Below the pieces are notes generated by a model. That model was not told where the DNA came from and made no database searches. It saw only the letters and a list, made by a program, of their open reading frames with translations. Source: Desulfotruncus arcticus DSM 17038 (GTDB taxonomy: Bacteria; Bacillota; Desulfotomaculia; Desulfotomaculales; Desulfallaceae). Taken from it: a stretch of DNA of 64,000 nucleotides. Positions within the stretch are counted from its first letter, which is position 1. Each line of letters opens with the position of its first letter. The position numbers and the translations under genes are program-made. Positions 24,348 to 32,017 of the stretch are shown here, in pieces. Location of the stretch: the NCBI RefSeq assembly GCF_900113335.1, contig NZ_FOOX01000003.1:124001-188000 (forward strand), in the 5' to 3' direction.

Positions 24348-25517
24348 ATGAAACGGCTGTTTCTGGTAATGCTGCTGTTGACTGCCCTGGCCTGCGCCGG
24401 CTGTGGCAGCGATGCTTTGGATAAAAACAACGGTGAGGAAAATTCACCCCACCAAAATGCGGCTGTTAATGAAGACACTGGTTTACAAAATGTCATTGAA
24501 ACGGAAAACCCGGCTGAAAATGGCCGTCAGCCGGTAAAATCGGCTGAAGAGACGGCGCAGAAGCCGGGTGGGCACCAGACCCCCCCAAAAGAAAACAGTA
24601 CCTCCCGGCAGGAACCTGAGGGTGCTGAGGCGACGTTTATTCCAAACGAACCATCATCCGGCCCTATAGTCAGCCTCTGGGTAACCAGTGATTTCGCCGG
24701 GGAGGAAATATTTGCCCGGGAGGTTCCCCGGGCATCGGGTGAATCGGTGATGAGTATTTTACAGGATAATTTGCAAGTAAAAACCCAATATGGCGGAGGA
24801 TTTGTGGAATCTATCAATGGCCTGGCTTCAGGCTATACGGGAGCCGATAAAAAGAAAAAGGACTGGTTTTATTATATGAACGGGATCATTACAGCGGTGG
24901 GAGCAATGGATTACCGGCCTGTTTCCGGAGAGATTATTTGGTGGGATTACCATGATTGGGGTTCTACCGTATTTACCCCGGCCGTGATCGGCGCCTTTCC
25001 GGAGCCCTTTCGCAGCGGTTATCGCGGTGTTAATCCAGGAACGATGGTGTTGGCTACATCGGGATGTGAAAGCCTGGGCCAACAATTAGCACTATATTTG
25101 CGCAACCTGGGGGCTAAAGATATTGAAGTAAACCCATACGATGAGGATTTGCTGGCTGAAAATAAAAAAATTACCCTGGTTGTGGGCCTGTGGCACGAAT
25201 TGGAAAAAAGCCCGTACTGGCAAGGAATGCAAAAGCAGCGCCACAAAACTGGTTTGTTTGTAGAGCTTGCTTCGGACTATTTTGCTGCCCTGAGTACAAA
25301 TGGAACAATATCACGGCGATTTAATGAAAATGTTGGGGCTATAATAGCCACGGGCACAGGCATGGGTGATTCTTCCCCTGTATGGTTGGTTACCGGTCTG
25401 GATCAAAACGGGTTGGAGAGCGCGGTAAAGATTCTAACTGAAAACACCGGTGCGGTGAAACAACATTTTGGCGCTCTTGTGGTGGATGGCCAAGTTATAG
25501 CGGTTCCGGCCAATTAG
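24348..25517 (+). CDS. DUF4430 lipoprotein, probable cobalamin-binding component
   Basis: 389 aa with GAGGAGG before the ATG. The signal peptide ends in the lipobox LACAGC (Cys19), so it is a membrane-attached lipoprotein. A low-complexity Glu/Pro/Gln-rich linker (~20-105) precedes a DUF4430 domain (~107-205, with KKDWFYYMNGI and EIIWWDYHDWG). The C-terminal ~180 residues form a second domain that I do not recognise (MVLATSGCESLGQQLALYL; GAIIATGTGMGDSSPVW). It lies between the SLH protein and the ECF transporter. A role passing corrinoid from the wall to the transporter is plausible but inferred. Confidence 0.78.
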   Translation: MKRLFLVMLLLTALACAGCGSDALDKNNGEENSPHQNAAVNEDTGLQNVIETENPAENGRQPVKSAEETAQKPGGHQTPPKENSTSRQEPEGAEATFIPNEPSSGPIVSLWVTSDFAGEEIFAREVPRASGESVMSILQDNLQVKTQYGGGFVESINGLASGYTGADKKKKDWFYYMNGIITAVGAMDYRPVSGEIIWWDYHDWGSTVFTPAVIGAFPEPFRSGYRGVNPGTMVLATSGCESLGQQLALYLRNLGAKDIEVNPYDEDLLAENKKITLVVGLWHELEKSPYWQGMQKQRHKTGLFVELASDYFAALSTNGTISRRFNENVGAIIATGTGMGDSSPVWLVTGLDQNGLESAVKILTENTGAVKQHFGALVVDGQVIAVPAN

Positions 25518-25578
25518 GTTACCGCTGTTTTTATGCAATTTAGGTGCAGTTTAATCTATCTATGAAGGTGAAACAATC

Positions 25579-26499
25579 ATGTACTTTTACCAGGACCCCA
25601 AATTGTTCCTGCAAACCCTGCATCCTGTTGCTTTAATTGCCTATTTCAGCGTGGTGATGTTTTTAACTTTGGCTTGCAATCACCCTGTTTTATTACTGGC
25701 TTTTTATCTTATTTTGTTAATAAAAGTAAAACTGCTGGCAGGGTTTTCTGAGTATAAAAAATATATTCTATTTTTTACCATCATGGTATTGTTGATTATT
25801 TTGATCAACCCGCTGTTTAACAAACTGGGGAATACTGTGCTTTGGAGCGGTCCGGCCATACCCGTGGTGGGATGTGTTACTTTTACTTTGGAAGCGCTTT
25901 TGTACGGGATTGATATGGGGTTCCGGCTTATAGTCATAATAACAACGTTTTTTTTATATAACCGGGCTATGAATCCCGACCGGGCGTTTTCCTTTTTTGC
26001 CCGGTTGGCGCCGGGTTCGGTAATGCTGATGACCCTGACAACCAGAATGATTCCTTATTTGGTCTTACAGTTGAAAAATATTAAGGAAGTGCAGCAAACC
26101 CGTGGAGTAAAATTTGATCACCGTAATTTAAAGGAAAAGATAGCAAGTTATTATCCATTAATCAAAGTGCTGCTGATGTCATCTTTGGAAAATGCCTTTA
26201 ACATCGCCGAGGCTATACAAAGCCGGGCATACGGCAGCGGAAGACGCAGTTATTATACCAGGGAAAAAATAAAGCTTCGGGATATTATCGTACTGTTGGC
26301 CAGTGGTGCTGCGGCATTGACCGGTGTGGTGTTAATGGTTAAGCAATGGGCGTGTTTTGAGTTTTATCCCGGTTTAGGCGCTCTTTGGGGGATGCCGGAG
26401 CAAATGATTGTAATGGTTTTTTTAATTGTTTTCCTGTCATTGCCGTTGCTGTTAAATTGGGGGTGGGTGTATTGGCCTTACTTGAAGTGGAGAATCTAA
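25579..26499 (+). CDS. ECF transporter T component (EcfT/CbiQ family)
   Basis: 306 aa, multiple membrane segments. Coupling-helix motifs appear as QQTRGVKFD near 172 and IQSRAYGSGRR near 214, the Ala-Arg-Gly-type signatures of EcfT proteins. The protein links the ATPase unit to the substrate-binding S component. It overlaps the fused ATPase gene by up to 37 bases. It belongs to the riboswitch-led operon, which points to cobalamin or a precursor as substrate rather than cobalt, already served by CbiMNQO upstream. Confidence 0.9.
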   Translation: MYFYQDPKLFLQTLHPVALIAYFSVVMFLTLACNHPVLLLAFYLILLIKVKLLAGFSEYKKYILFFTIMVLLIILINPLFNKLGNTVLWSGPAIPVVGCVTFTLEALLYGIDMGFRLIVIITTFFLYNRAMNPDRAFSFFARLAPGSVMLMTLTTRMIPYLVLQLKNIKEVQQTRGVKFDHRNLKEKIASYYPLIKVLLMSSLENAFNIAEAIQSRAYGSGRRSYYTREKIKLRDIIVLLASGAAALTGVVLMVKQWACFEFYPGLGALWGMPEQMIVMVFLIVFLSLPLLLNWGWVYWPYLKWRI

Positions 26500-28151
26500 C
26501 CTACTACTATGGGGGAGTAAACAAACCGGCTTTATGCAGGGTTAATCTGGAAATCAATGAAGGTGAATTTGTATTATTGGTCGGAGGGTCGGGATGTGGT
26601 AAATCTACCTTGCTCAGAGCCCTGTCCGGGCTGGTGCCGGACTTCTACGGCGGTAGGATATCCGGCAGAGTGTGCTGTCAGGGAAAAAATGTTAGGGATT
26701 GGGACAAAAAAAAGCTGGCCGGGGAAATAGGTTTTATTTTTCAGGACCCTGAACAGCAGTTGGTGATGACAAATGTTGAAAGAGAAATAGCGTTTGGTCT
26801 GGAAAATATCGGAATAGGCCTGGCGGAAATGAAACGCCGGGTAGCTGAAGTAATGGATTTTTTAAATGTTGCTTCTTTGAAAAAAATGTCTACTTATGAT
26901 CTTTCCGGCGGCCAGAAACAAACAGTGGTACTGGCTTCGATACTGGCAATGCAGCCTAAAGTGCTGCTTTTAGATGAGCCTACTTCCCAACTGGACCCGG
27001 TGGCCGCGGAGGAATTGCTTACCAATATCAGGAGAATGAATGAGGATCTGGGCCTTACTGTGGTACTGGTGGAACAACGACTGGAAAGATGTTTTCACCT
27101 GGCCCAAAGGGTGTTGATTATGGAAGAGGGACGGTTGATTAATAATTCCAGTCCCCAGGAAGCTGTATGGTTTGGCTTGCAAAGAAAAAGCCCTTTTTTA
27201 CCTCCGTTGCCGCGATTTTTTGCCTGTGCGAAAAGTACTGTTATACCTCTTACCGTTAGTGAAGGCAGGCAGAAACTGCGTTCCATGTGGTCTGGCATGC
27301 GGAGCGCCGGTTCTCTGTCAGGGGGTGATACGGAGGTACATAGAAAATTGGTTCATGAACCGGATAAATTATTGGCGATTAGCAATATTTCTTTTTCTTA
27401 TCCCGGAGCCTGGGAACCTGCTTTAAAAGACATTTCTTTGCAGGTGCGGGCGGGGGAATTTTTAGCTTTGATTGGAGAAAACGGGGGTGGAAAAAGCACT
27501 TTACTAAAAAATATTTGCGGTTTACTGCGTCCTCAGAAGGGTAAAATTGTCCTTCACGGTAAAAACATCAGTAAAACGAGGGTTGATGAGTTGGCAGGCA
27601 CTGTAGGCTACCTGTCCCAAAATCCCAATGATTATTTGTTTCATGATACGGTTTATCAAGAAGTGGCTTTTGGATTATCAGTAAGAGGTATTAAATCCGG
27701 GGATCTGCTGGAAAAAACTTTGCAAAAGTTGGCGTTAGCCCATGTTAAAGATGCCAATCCCAGGGATTTGAGCGGGGGGGAGCGTCAGCGGGTAGCCCTG
27801 GCGTCGGTGCTGGTGTTGAAGCCCCAACTGCTATTGCTTGATGAACCCACGCGAGGGTTGGACTCTTTGCTGAAGGAAAAATTGGGATTGATTTTGCTGG
27901 ATTTGCTGGCGGATGGTGTAGCTATCATTATGGTGACGCATGATATTGAATTCGTGTCGGAATATGCTCACCGTGTGTTATTAATGTTTGACGGAGAAAT
28001 AGTTGCCGACGGTAAGAAACGGCAGGTTATGAATAATTCTTTATACTACGCTTCACAGATAAATAAATTGTTCCGGGGATTTTATGATGGAGTTATTACC
28101 TTGCAGGATGCTTTAGACCTAATTAAATGGTGTAGCTATGAAGTGGGGTAA
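26463..28151 (+). CDS. Fused ECF transporter ATPase (EcfA-EcfA')
   Basis: 562 aa from GTG 26463; a TTG at 26472 is equally possible, and a frame open from 26385 overlaps the T component too far. It carries two ABC domains in tandem. The first has Walker [17 protein letters not shown] and LLLDEPTSQLDP. The second, after about 330 residues, has GENGGGKST, LSGGERQR and LLLDEPTRGLD. Both contain the Q-loop FQDPEQQ or SQNPNDY. Such fusions supply both nucleotide sites of an ECF importer in one chain. The gene overlaps the S component by 14 bases. Confidence 0.93.
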   Translation: MGVLALLEVENLTYYYGGVNKPALCRVNLEINEGEFVLLVGGSGCGKSTLLRALSGLVPDFYGGRISGRVCCQGKNVRDWDKKKLAGEIGFIFQDPEQQLVMTNVEREIAFGLENIGIGLAEMKRRVAEVMDFLNVASLKKMSTYDLSGGQKQTVVLASILAMQPKVLLLDEPTSQLDPVAAEELLTNIRRMNEDLGLTVVLVEQRLERCFHLAQRVLIMEEGRLINNSSPQEAVWFGLQRKSPFLPPLPRFFACAKSTVIPLTVSEGRQKLRSMWSGMRSAGSLSGGDTEVHRKLVHEPDKLLAISNISFSYPGAWEPALKDISLQVRAGEFLALIGENGGGKSTLLKNICGLLRPQKGKIVLHGKNISKTRVDELAGTVGYLSQNPNDYLFHDTVYQEVAFGLSVRGIKSGDLLEKTLQKLALAHVKDANPRDLSGGERQRVALASVLVLKPQLLLLDEPTRGLDSLLKEKLGLILLDLLADGVAIIMVTHDIEFVSEYAHRVLLMFDGEIVADGKKRQVMNNSLYYASQINKLFRGFYDGVITLQDALDLIKWCSYEVG

Positions 28152-28863
28152 AATTATTTTTATTATTTATGTAATTAGTTTTTTAATATTGATAGCTCTG
28201 CAAGTTCAAGCCCACCCGGACTGGAATTTGAATTGGTCCCTGATTGCTTTAGGCTTGGCATTACTAAGCATTTTTGGTTTTTTAGGATATTGGGAAAATA
28301 AAAGGCATTCCACAAAGGAAATAGCTTTGCTGGCTACATTGTCAGCCATTGCTGCTTTGGGCAGAGTGCCCTTTGCTGTCATACCCAATGTCCAGCCAAC
28401 TACTTTTTTAGTAATCATATCCGGTTACGTATTTGGCCCGGGGGCGGGATTTGCGGTAGGCGCGCTGGCTGCTTTAACGTCCAGTTTCTTTTTGGGGCTG
28501 GGACCATGGACTCCGTGGCAGATGGTGGCCTGGGGCCTGGCCGGGTTAACGGCTGGTTTATGGCGGCATTTTGGGAAAAATCTTTCTCGCCTGCTGCTGC
28601 TGATTTTCGCCGTGCTTTGGGGCTATTTTTATGGCCTGATCATGAATACATGGCACTGGCTTACATTTATATATCCATTAACTTGGCAAACTTTTACCGC
28701 TACATATGCTGCCGCTATCTGGTTTGATACTTTGCATGGAGTAGGCAACGGAGTATTTATGTGGTTTATGGGCCGGGAATTAATCAGGGTCATGGAGCGC
28801 TTTAAAAACAGATTGCAGGTGGAATACCTCAAAGTTGATGAATTAAAGGAGGAGTCGATATGA
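28138..28863 (+). CDS. ECF transporter S component (probable cobalamin, CbrT-like)
   Basis: 241 aa with about six or seven membrane segments. The conserved region ALGRVPFAVIPNVQPTTF followed by GYVFGPGAGFAVGALAAL belongs to ECF substrate-binding subunits of the large ECF-S family that includes CbrT-like cobalamin binders. An aromatic stretch, PWTPWQMVAWGLAG, and a C-terminal FDTLHGVGNGVFMW follow. Specificity is inferred from the riboswitch, cbiZ and DUF4430 neighbours; sequence alone does not prove B12. It overlaps both flanking genes by a few bases, so translation is probably coupled. Confidence 0.85.
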   Translation: MKWGKIIFIIYVISFLILIALQVQAHPDWNLNWSLIALGLALLSIFGFLGYWENKRHSTKEIALLATLSAIAALGRVPFAVIPNVQPTTFLVIISGYVFGPGAGFAVGALAALTSSFFLGLGPWTPWQMVAWGLAGLTAGLWRHFGKNLSRLLLLIFAVLWGYFYGLIMNTWHWLTFIYPLTWQTFTATYAAAIWFDTLHGVGNGVFMWFMGRELIRVMERFKNRLQVEYLKVDELKEESI

Positions 28864-29849
28864 GGAAGACTAAAAAAAGCATTTTATCAATAACATTGTT
28901 AATCGTAGCCATGGCATTGACTGTTTTACCGTCCGCAGCGCCGGGCAGTACGGGTCGGGAGAGCCTGGAATTGCCAAAAACCATAACCAAGACGGCCCAA
29001 TTTTTAGAAAAAGAGATGCTGGCGTCTGATTATGAAGGAATTATGGAATGGGGTATGATTGGGCTTTATGGTGCCGGTAAAGATGTTGGTTCATTTGCCA
29101 AAATAAGGGAAGCGCAAATTGCCAGGGGCGAAATGATCTCAGAATTTAAAAATACCGATTACCAGCGCAGTATTTTAGGGGCGCTGGCAGCAGGTAAAAG
29201 TCCTAATGCTTATGGGAATAAAAAACTGCTGGAAAGTGAAATAGCCTCTCAACAAGCTAATGGTAAATTTGCCGATTCGCTGTCCGGTGAAGGTGCTAGA
29301 ATGGTTAACGCACATATCTGGGGGGTTATTTCCTTATATGCGGCAGGGCAGGAAATACCTAATAGCGAAAAAGCATTACAATGGTTGGTGGAACATCAGA
29401 ACGCTGACGGCGGATTTAGCATTGACACTGAAATAAAAGAATCAGATATTGATATGACAGCTATGGCTATTATTGCCATGGCCTGTCTTGGGCAGGACGC
29501 TGCCTGCGATCCGGTGCAAAAAGCCCTTGCTTATTTAAGACAACAACAAAACGATGACGGGTCATTTGGCGCCTGGGGTATTCCCACGGCGGAATCATGC
29601 GCTCAAGTAATCCAAGCACTGACCATGCTGGGTATAGATCCAACCGGAGACGCATGGGTCAAAAATGGCGGCAACCCGTTAACTGGATTATTGCAGTTCC
29701 GGTTGGATAATGGGGCTTTTTCCCACGGACCTGAGAAAATTCCTAATGTTATGGCTACCTCCCAGGCTTTAGTAGCTTTAGTAGATTATTATACCGGTCA
29801 GTCAATATACCAAAAACTGCGCGACGGCCAAGAACCAGTTAAACTCTAA
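28860..29849 (+). CDS. Secreted alpha/alpha-toroid protein (transcobalamin alpha-domain-like)
   Basis: 329 aa beginning at an ATG that overlaps the S-component stop (ATGA), with AAGGAGG upstream. A signal peptide (~1-30, hydrophobic core LLIVAMALTVLP) has no lipobox, so it is exported and perhaps released. The rest is toroid repeats: VEHQNADGGFSID near 180, QQQNDDGSFGAWGIPTAESC near 225, and FRLDNGAFSHG near 280. It resembles the N-terminal domain of the SLH protein at 21200 without DUF4430 or SLH parts. It could be a soluble corrinoid scavenger or form the other half of a binding unit with the lipoprotein. Function inferred. Confidence 0.8.
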   Translation: MRKTKKSILSITLLIVAMALTVLPSAAPGSTGRESLELPKTITKTAQFLEKEMLASDYEGIMEWGMIGLYGAGKDVGSFAKIREAQIARGEMISEFKNTDYQRSILGALAAGKSPNAYGNKKLLESEIASQQANGKFADSLSGEGARMVNAHIWGVISLYAAGQEIPNSEKALQWLVEHQNADGGFSIDTEIKESDIDMTAMAIIAMACLGQDAACDPVQKALAYLRQQQNDDGSFGAWGIPTAESCAQVIQALTMLGIDPTGDAWVKNGGNPLTGLLQFRLDNGAFSHGPEKIPNVMATSQALVALVDYYTGQSIYQKLRDGQEPVKL

Positions 29850-30357
29850 AAGCAGGTGGTTCGGAAATCCAATTTTTAAGCTTACCGTATTCAATAATTT
29901 TATCATAAATGCCAATTTCTTCTAATAAAAATTCTCTAAATACTTCTCTTAATTTTGGTGAGGGAGCTTGTATAAAAGCATTGATATGAATACTTAAAAA
30001 TGACTGTATACCGGAAAATATTCGTAAAAAGATATATTTGTCTGTTACAACTTCTGGTTTGACGGCGTCGGCAACTACGGCACGATGTCTATTCGCTGTA
30101 GGTATAGCGTAATCTTTCATCCATTGCTCAAGCATGTTGATTTGTTTATTAAGCCTTTTAATTCCTAATTGCAAAACGGCTTTTAAATCGGCATCTTCGA
30201 CATAGTTTAATAAAATTTGTGTTTCTTCCATGACATCGTATCTATAAGCTAGTTCAAGCCATAGATTGCTCACTTCAAGTACATTTATTTCCCTTTGCAA
30301 AAGCTGTGGCGCTTTACCAGTGTCGATAATGCTTTCTAGAAGCTGTAATATTTTCAA
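29839..30357 (-). CDS. DUF3231 family protein
   Basis: 172 aa from a TTG with GAGGTGAT six bases upstream; the GTG at 30366 lies inside that site. All-helical, ferritin-like in appearance, with one half of a DUF3231 tandem (LWLELAYRYDVMEETQILLNYV; LLEEIGIYDKIIEYGKLKNW). DUF3231 proteins are often found in spore formers and their role is unknown. It converges on the alpha-toroid gene, and the two overlap by 11 bases at their 3' ends. Confidence 0.75.
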   Translation of the reverse strand: MKILQLLESIIDTGKAPQLLQREINVLEVSNLWLELAYRYDVMEETQILLNYVEDADLKAVLQLGIKRLNKQINMLEQWMKDYAIPTANRHRAVVADAVKPEVVTDKYIFLRIFSGIQSFLSIHINAFIQAPSPKLREVFREFLLEEIGIYDKIIEYGKLKNWISEPPAFRV

Positions 30358-30552
30358 AATGATCACCTCAATAATTATTTTGCCAAAAAAAAAAGATCAA
30401 TATGCTTTATACGTTTTACAAAGAAATTAATTGAAATGTATAAGATGTATTTAAAAAATAATTATATTTTGCAGGATTATATAGAATTCTGTCGAAGTAC
30501 TTACCTGAATGAAAATTTTCCGCTAATTTATTAATAGTTATATGTAATGCTG
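30358..30552. other. AT-rich intergenic stretch without a gene
   Basis: About 195 very AT-rich bases upstream of the DUF3231 gene. They probably hold its promoter. No ORF, hairpin or repeat stands out. Confidence 0.4.
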
Positions 30553-30580
30553 CAACCCTAAAACCAGGGTTGTTTTTTTT
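30553..30580 (+). terminator. Intrinsic terminator
   Basis: CAACCCT/AGGGTTG stem (7 bp) with a 6-base loop, followed by eight T. It directly abuts the left end of repeat copy R1. No plus-strand gene ends close by, so its transcript is unclear. Confidence 0.7.
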
Positions 30581-30581
30581 A

Positions 30582-30704
30582 TAAAGAAGACTTGGTTCAG
30601 GTGAGGTTAAAACCCCACCTGAACCTTAGTCGCACTTATTTCGAGTTTATCGCCGCTTAACTCCCGCCTGTAAAGGCGGGAGTCTTAGCGGCGGTTAACG
30701 AGAT
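30582..30704 (+). repeat. Two-hairpin intergenic repeat, copy R1
   Basis: About 123 bp. Hairpin A is built on GGTTCAGGTG, with its complement CACCTGAACC. A fixed spacer, TTAGTCGCACTTATTTCGAG, follows. Hairpin B is built on CTCCCGCCT/AGGCGGGAG within a longer CCGC...GCGG stem. The ends are TAAAGAAG and TAACGAGAT. Closely matching copies lie at 49000 and, inverted, at 61188; a diverged copy is at 38193. There is no ORF and no terminal inverted repeat, so it may be a non-autonomous element or an RNA-level structure. Confidence 0.85.
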
Positions 30705-30727
30705 AAAATTTTTTTATATACTAAAAC

Positions 30728-30746
30728 GGCCGGTTTTAAACCGGCC
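30728..30746 (-). terminator. Palindromic terminator downstream of lgt
   Basis: GGCCGGTTT/AAACCGGCC, nearly loopless palindrome 8 bases after the lgt stop, with an A/T-rich stretch on the downstream side. Confidence 0.6.
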
Positions 30747-30753
30747 TGTAAGT

Positions 30754-31521
30754 TTAAATGTGGCTTTTTTTACGATATAAAAAATACAAGCCTGAAATTC
30801 CGGTTATGATCAGCACTATACTAACCAATTGTGCCACCCGTAAGGGACCGAGCATCAAACTGTCGGTGCGCATTGCCTCAATCCAGAACCGCCCTGCAGA
30901 ATACAGGATCAGGTACAGCAAGGCAATTTCCCCCTGAATTTTTTTCCGGGGCCAGCGCCACATTAGAAATAAAAACACTAAAAAGTTCCATATTGATTCA
31001 TAAAGAAAAGTAGGGTGATAATAACTGCCGTTAATGTACATTTGGTTTTTAATAAAGGCGGGAAAATGGCTGATAAATTGTTCTGTTACCGGCCCCCCGT
31101 GAGCTTCCTGGTTGATAAAATTGCCCCATCTCCCGATGGCCTGTCCCAGGATTAAACTTGGTGCCAATATGTCTGCAATTTTCCACACAGGAAGTTTATA
31201 CCGGCTAATGTAAAAAAGCCCTGCCAGCAACCCTCCGATAATGCCGCCATGAATGGCCAGTCCTCCGTGCCAGATGGCCAAAGCATCAATGGGATTGTTG
31301 CGGTAGTTATCCCAGGCAAAAATCACATAATACATTCGCGCTCCTATAATTGAAGCCGGAATGATTAGCGTAATCATGTTTAGTATATGGTTGGGGTCGA
31401 TGTTGTTTCGCTCTGCCCTGCGGTAAGCCAGGTATATACCGATTATAAAAGCAGAGGCCATAATAATTCCGTACCACCTCACGGGTACCGGGCCAATATT
31501 AACGGCAATGGGATTAATCAT
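30754..31521 (-). CDS. lgt: Prolipoprotein diacylglyceryl transferase
   Basis: 255 aa from the second ATG of the annotated frame: the first (31527) is only one base from GGAGG, while 31521 is seven bases away. Seven membrane segments. Lgt signatures include the N-terminal RWYGIIMASAFIIGIYLAY, GGLAIHGGIIGG and the core motif GRWGNFINQEAHGG. It transfers diacylglycerol to the lipobox Cys of prolipoproteins and would process lipoproteins such as those at 24348 and 45879. It stands alone on the minus strand. Confidence 0.95.
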   Translation of the reverse strand: MINPIAVNIGPVPVRWYGIIMASAFIIGIYLAYRRAERNNIDPNHILNMITLIIPASIIGARMYYVIFAWDNYRNNPIDALAIWHGGLAIHGGIIGGLLAGLFYISRYKLPVWKIADILAPSLILGQAIGRWGNFINQEAHGGPVTEQFISHFPAFIKNQMYINGSYYHPTFLYESIWNFLVFLFLMWRWPRKKIQGEIALLYLILYSAGRFWIEAMRTDSLMLGPLRVAQLVSIVLIITGISGLYFLYRKKSHI

Positions 31522-31664
31522 GTGCATACCTCCGTAGTTTTATCTGATGTATTTTATCATACTGGAGGATAAAAATGCTATTCAACTGAAAAGACCATGC
31601 CCCTAATCTCATAAGTGTATAATTATAGCTTTTTTTGTCATACTGACTGAAGAAAGGAGGGATT

Positions 31665-31796
31665 ATGGTGAAAGATAAAGACAAATTTAAAAAGAAAGGT
31701 AGCCCGACCAGTTTTAGCTACGAATTTGCAAAGCCACTGACTAAAGAGATTAACCCTAATGTTAAACCAAATAAACAGCCTGAAAGAAGCGAATAA
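31665..31796 (+). CDS. Small Lys-rich protein, 43 aa
   Basis: ATG at 31665 with an excellent AAAGGAGGG site, 43 codons and a proper intrinsic terminator 15 bases after the stop, so it looks like a complete monocistronic gene despite its size. The protein starts MVKDKDKFKKKGSPTSFSY and has no membrane segment or Cys. It is charged and probably disordered. I do not recognise a family. Small basic proteins of this kind occur in spore formers, but there is no evidence of that role here. Confidence 0.6.
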   Translation: MVKDKDKFKKKGSPTSFSYEFAKPLTKEINPNVKPNKQPERSE

Positions 31797-31810
31797 ACGT
31801 TAAACTATAA

Positions 31811-31837
31811 AGTTCACCCATGAGGGTGAACTTTTTT
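31811..31837 (+). terminator. Intrinsic terminator after the 43-aa gene
   Basis: AGTTCACCC/GGGTGAACT, perfect 9-bp stem with a 4-base loop, then six T. Confidence 0.88.
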
Positions 31838-31855
31838 ACATACCGGAAAGGGTTG

Positions 31856-32017
31856 TCACCGGACCTTGAATTTCCCCGCCGCCAATTTTTCCAGGTCAGC
31901 CAGATTTTCCGCCGGCCCGCACACAATAAGTAGGTCCTGGGGCAGTAGCATTTCATCGGGACACGGGTTAACCAGTGTTTCTTTAATTCTCCCAACTTCA
32001 GGTTTATTTCTCTTGTT
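31856..32017 (-). pseudogene. TrkA-C-like C-terminal remnant
   Basis: On the minus strand the frame between stops at 32018 and 31856 encodes NPCPDEMLLPQDLLIVCGPA and then ENLADLEKLAAGKFKVR. This closely resembles the last strand-helix part of TrkA-C (RCK_C) domains. There is no start codon or ribosome-binding site at its beginning and the rest of the domain is absent, because the spoIIP 3' end overlaps. I read it as the leftover end of a transporter-associated gene. It is short, so chance similarity cannot be excluded. Confidence 0.4.
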
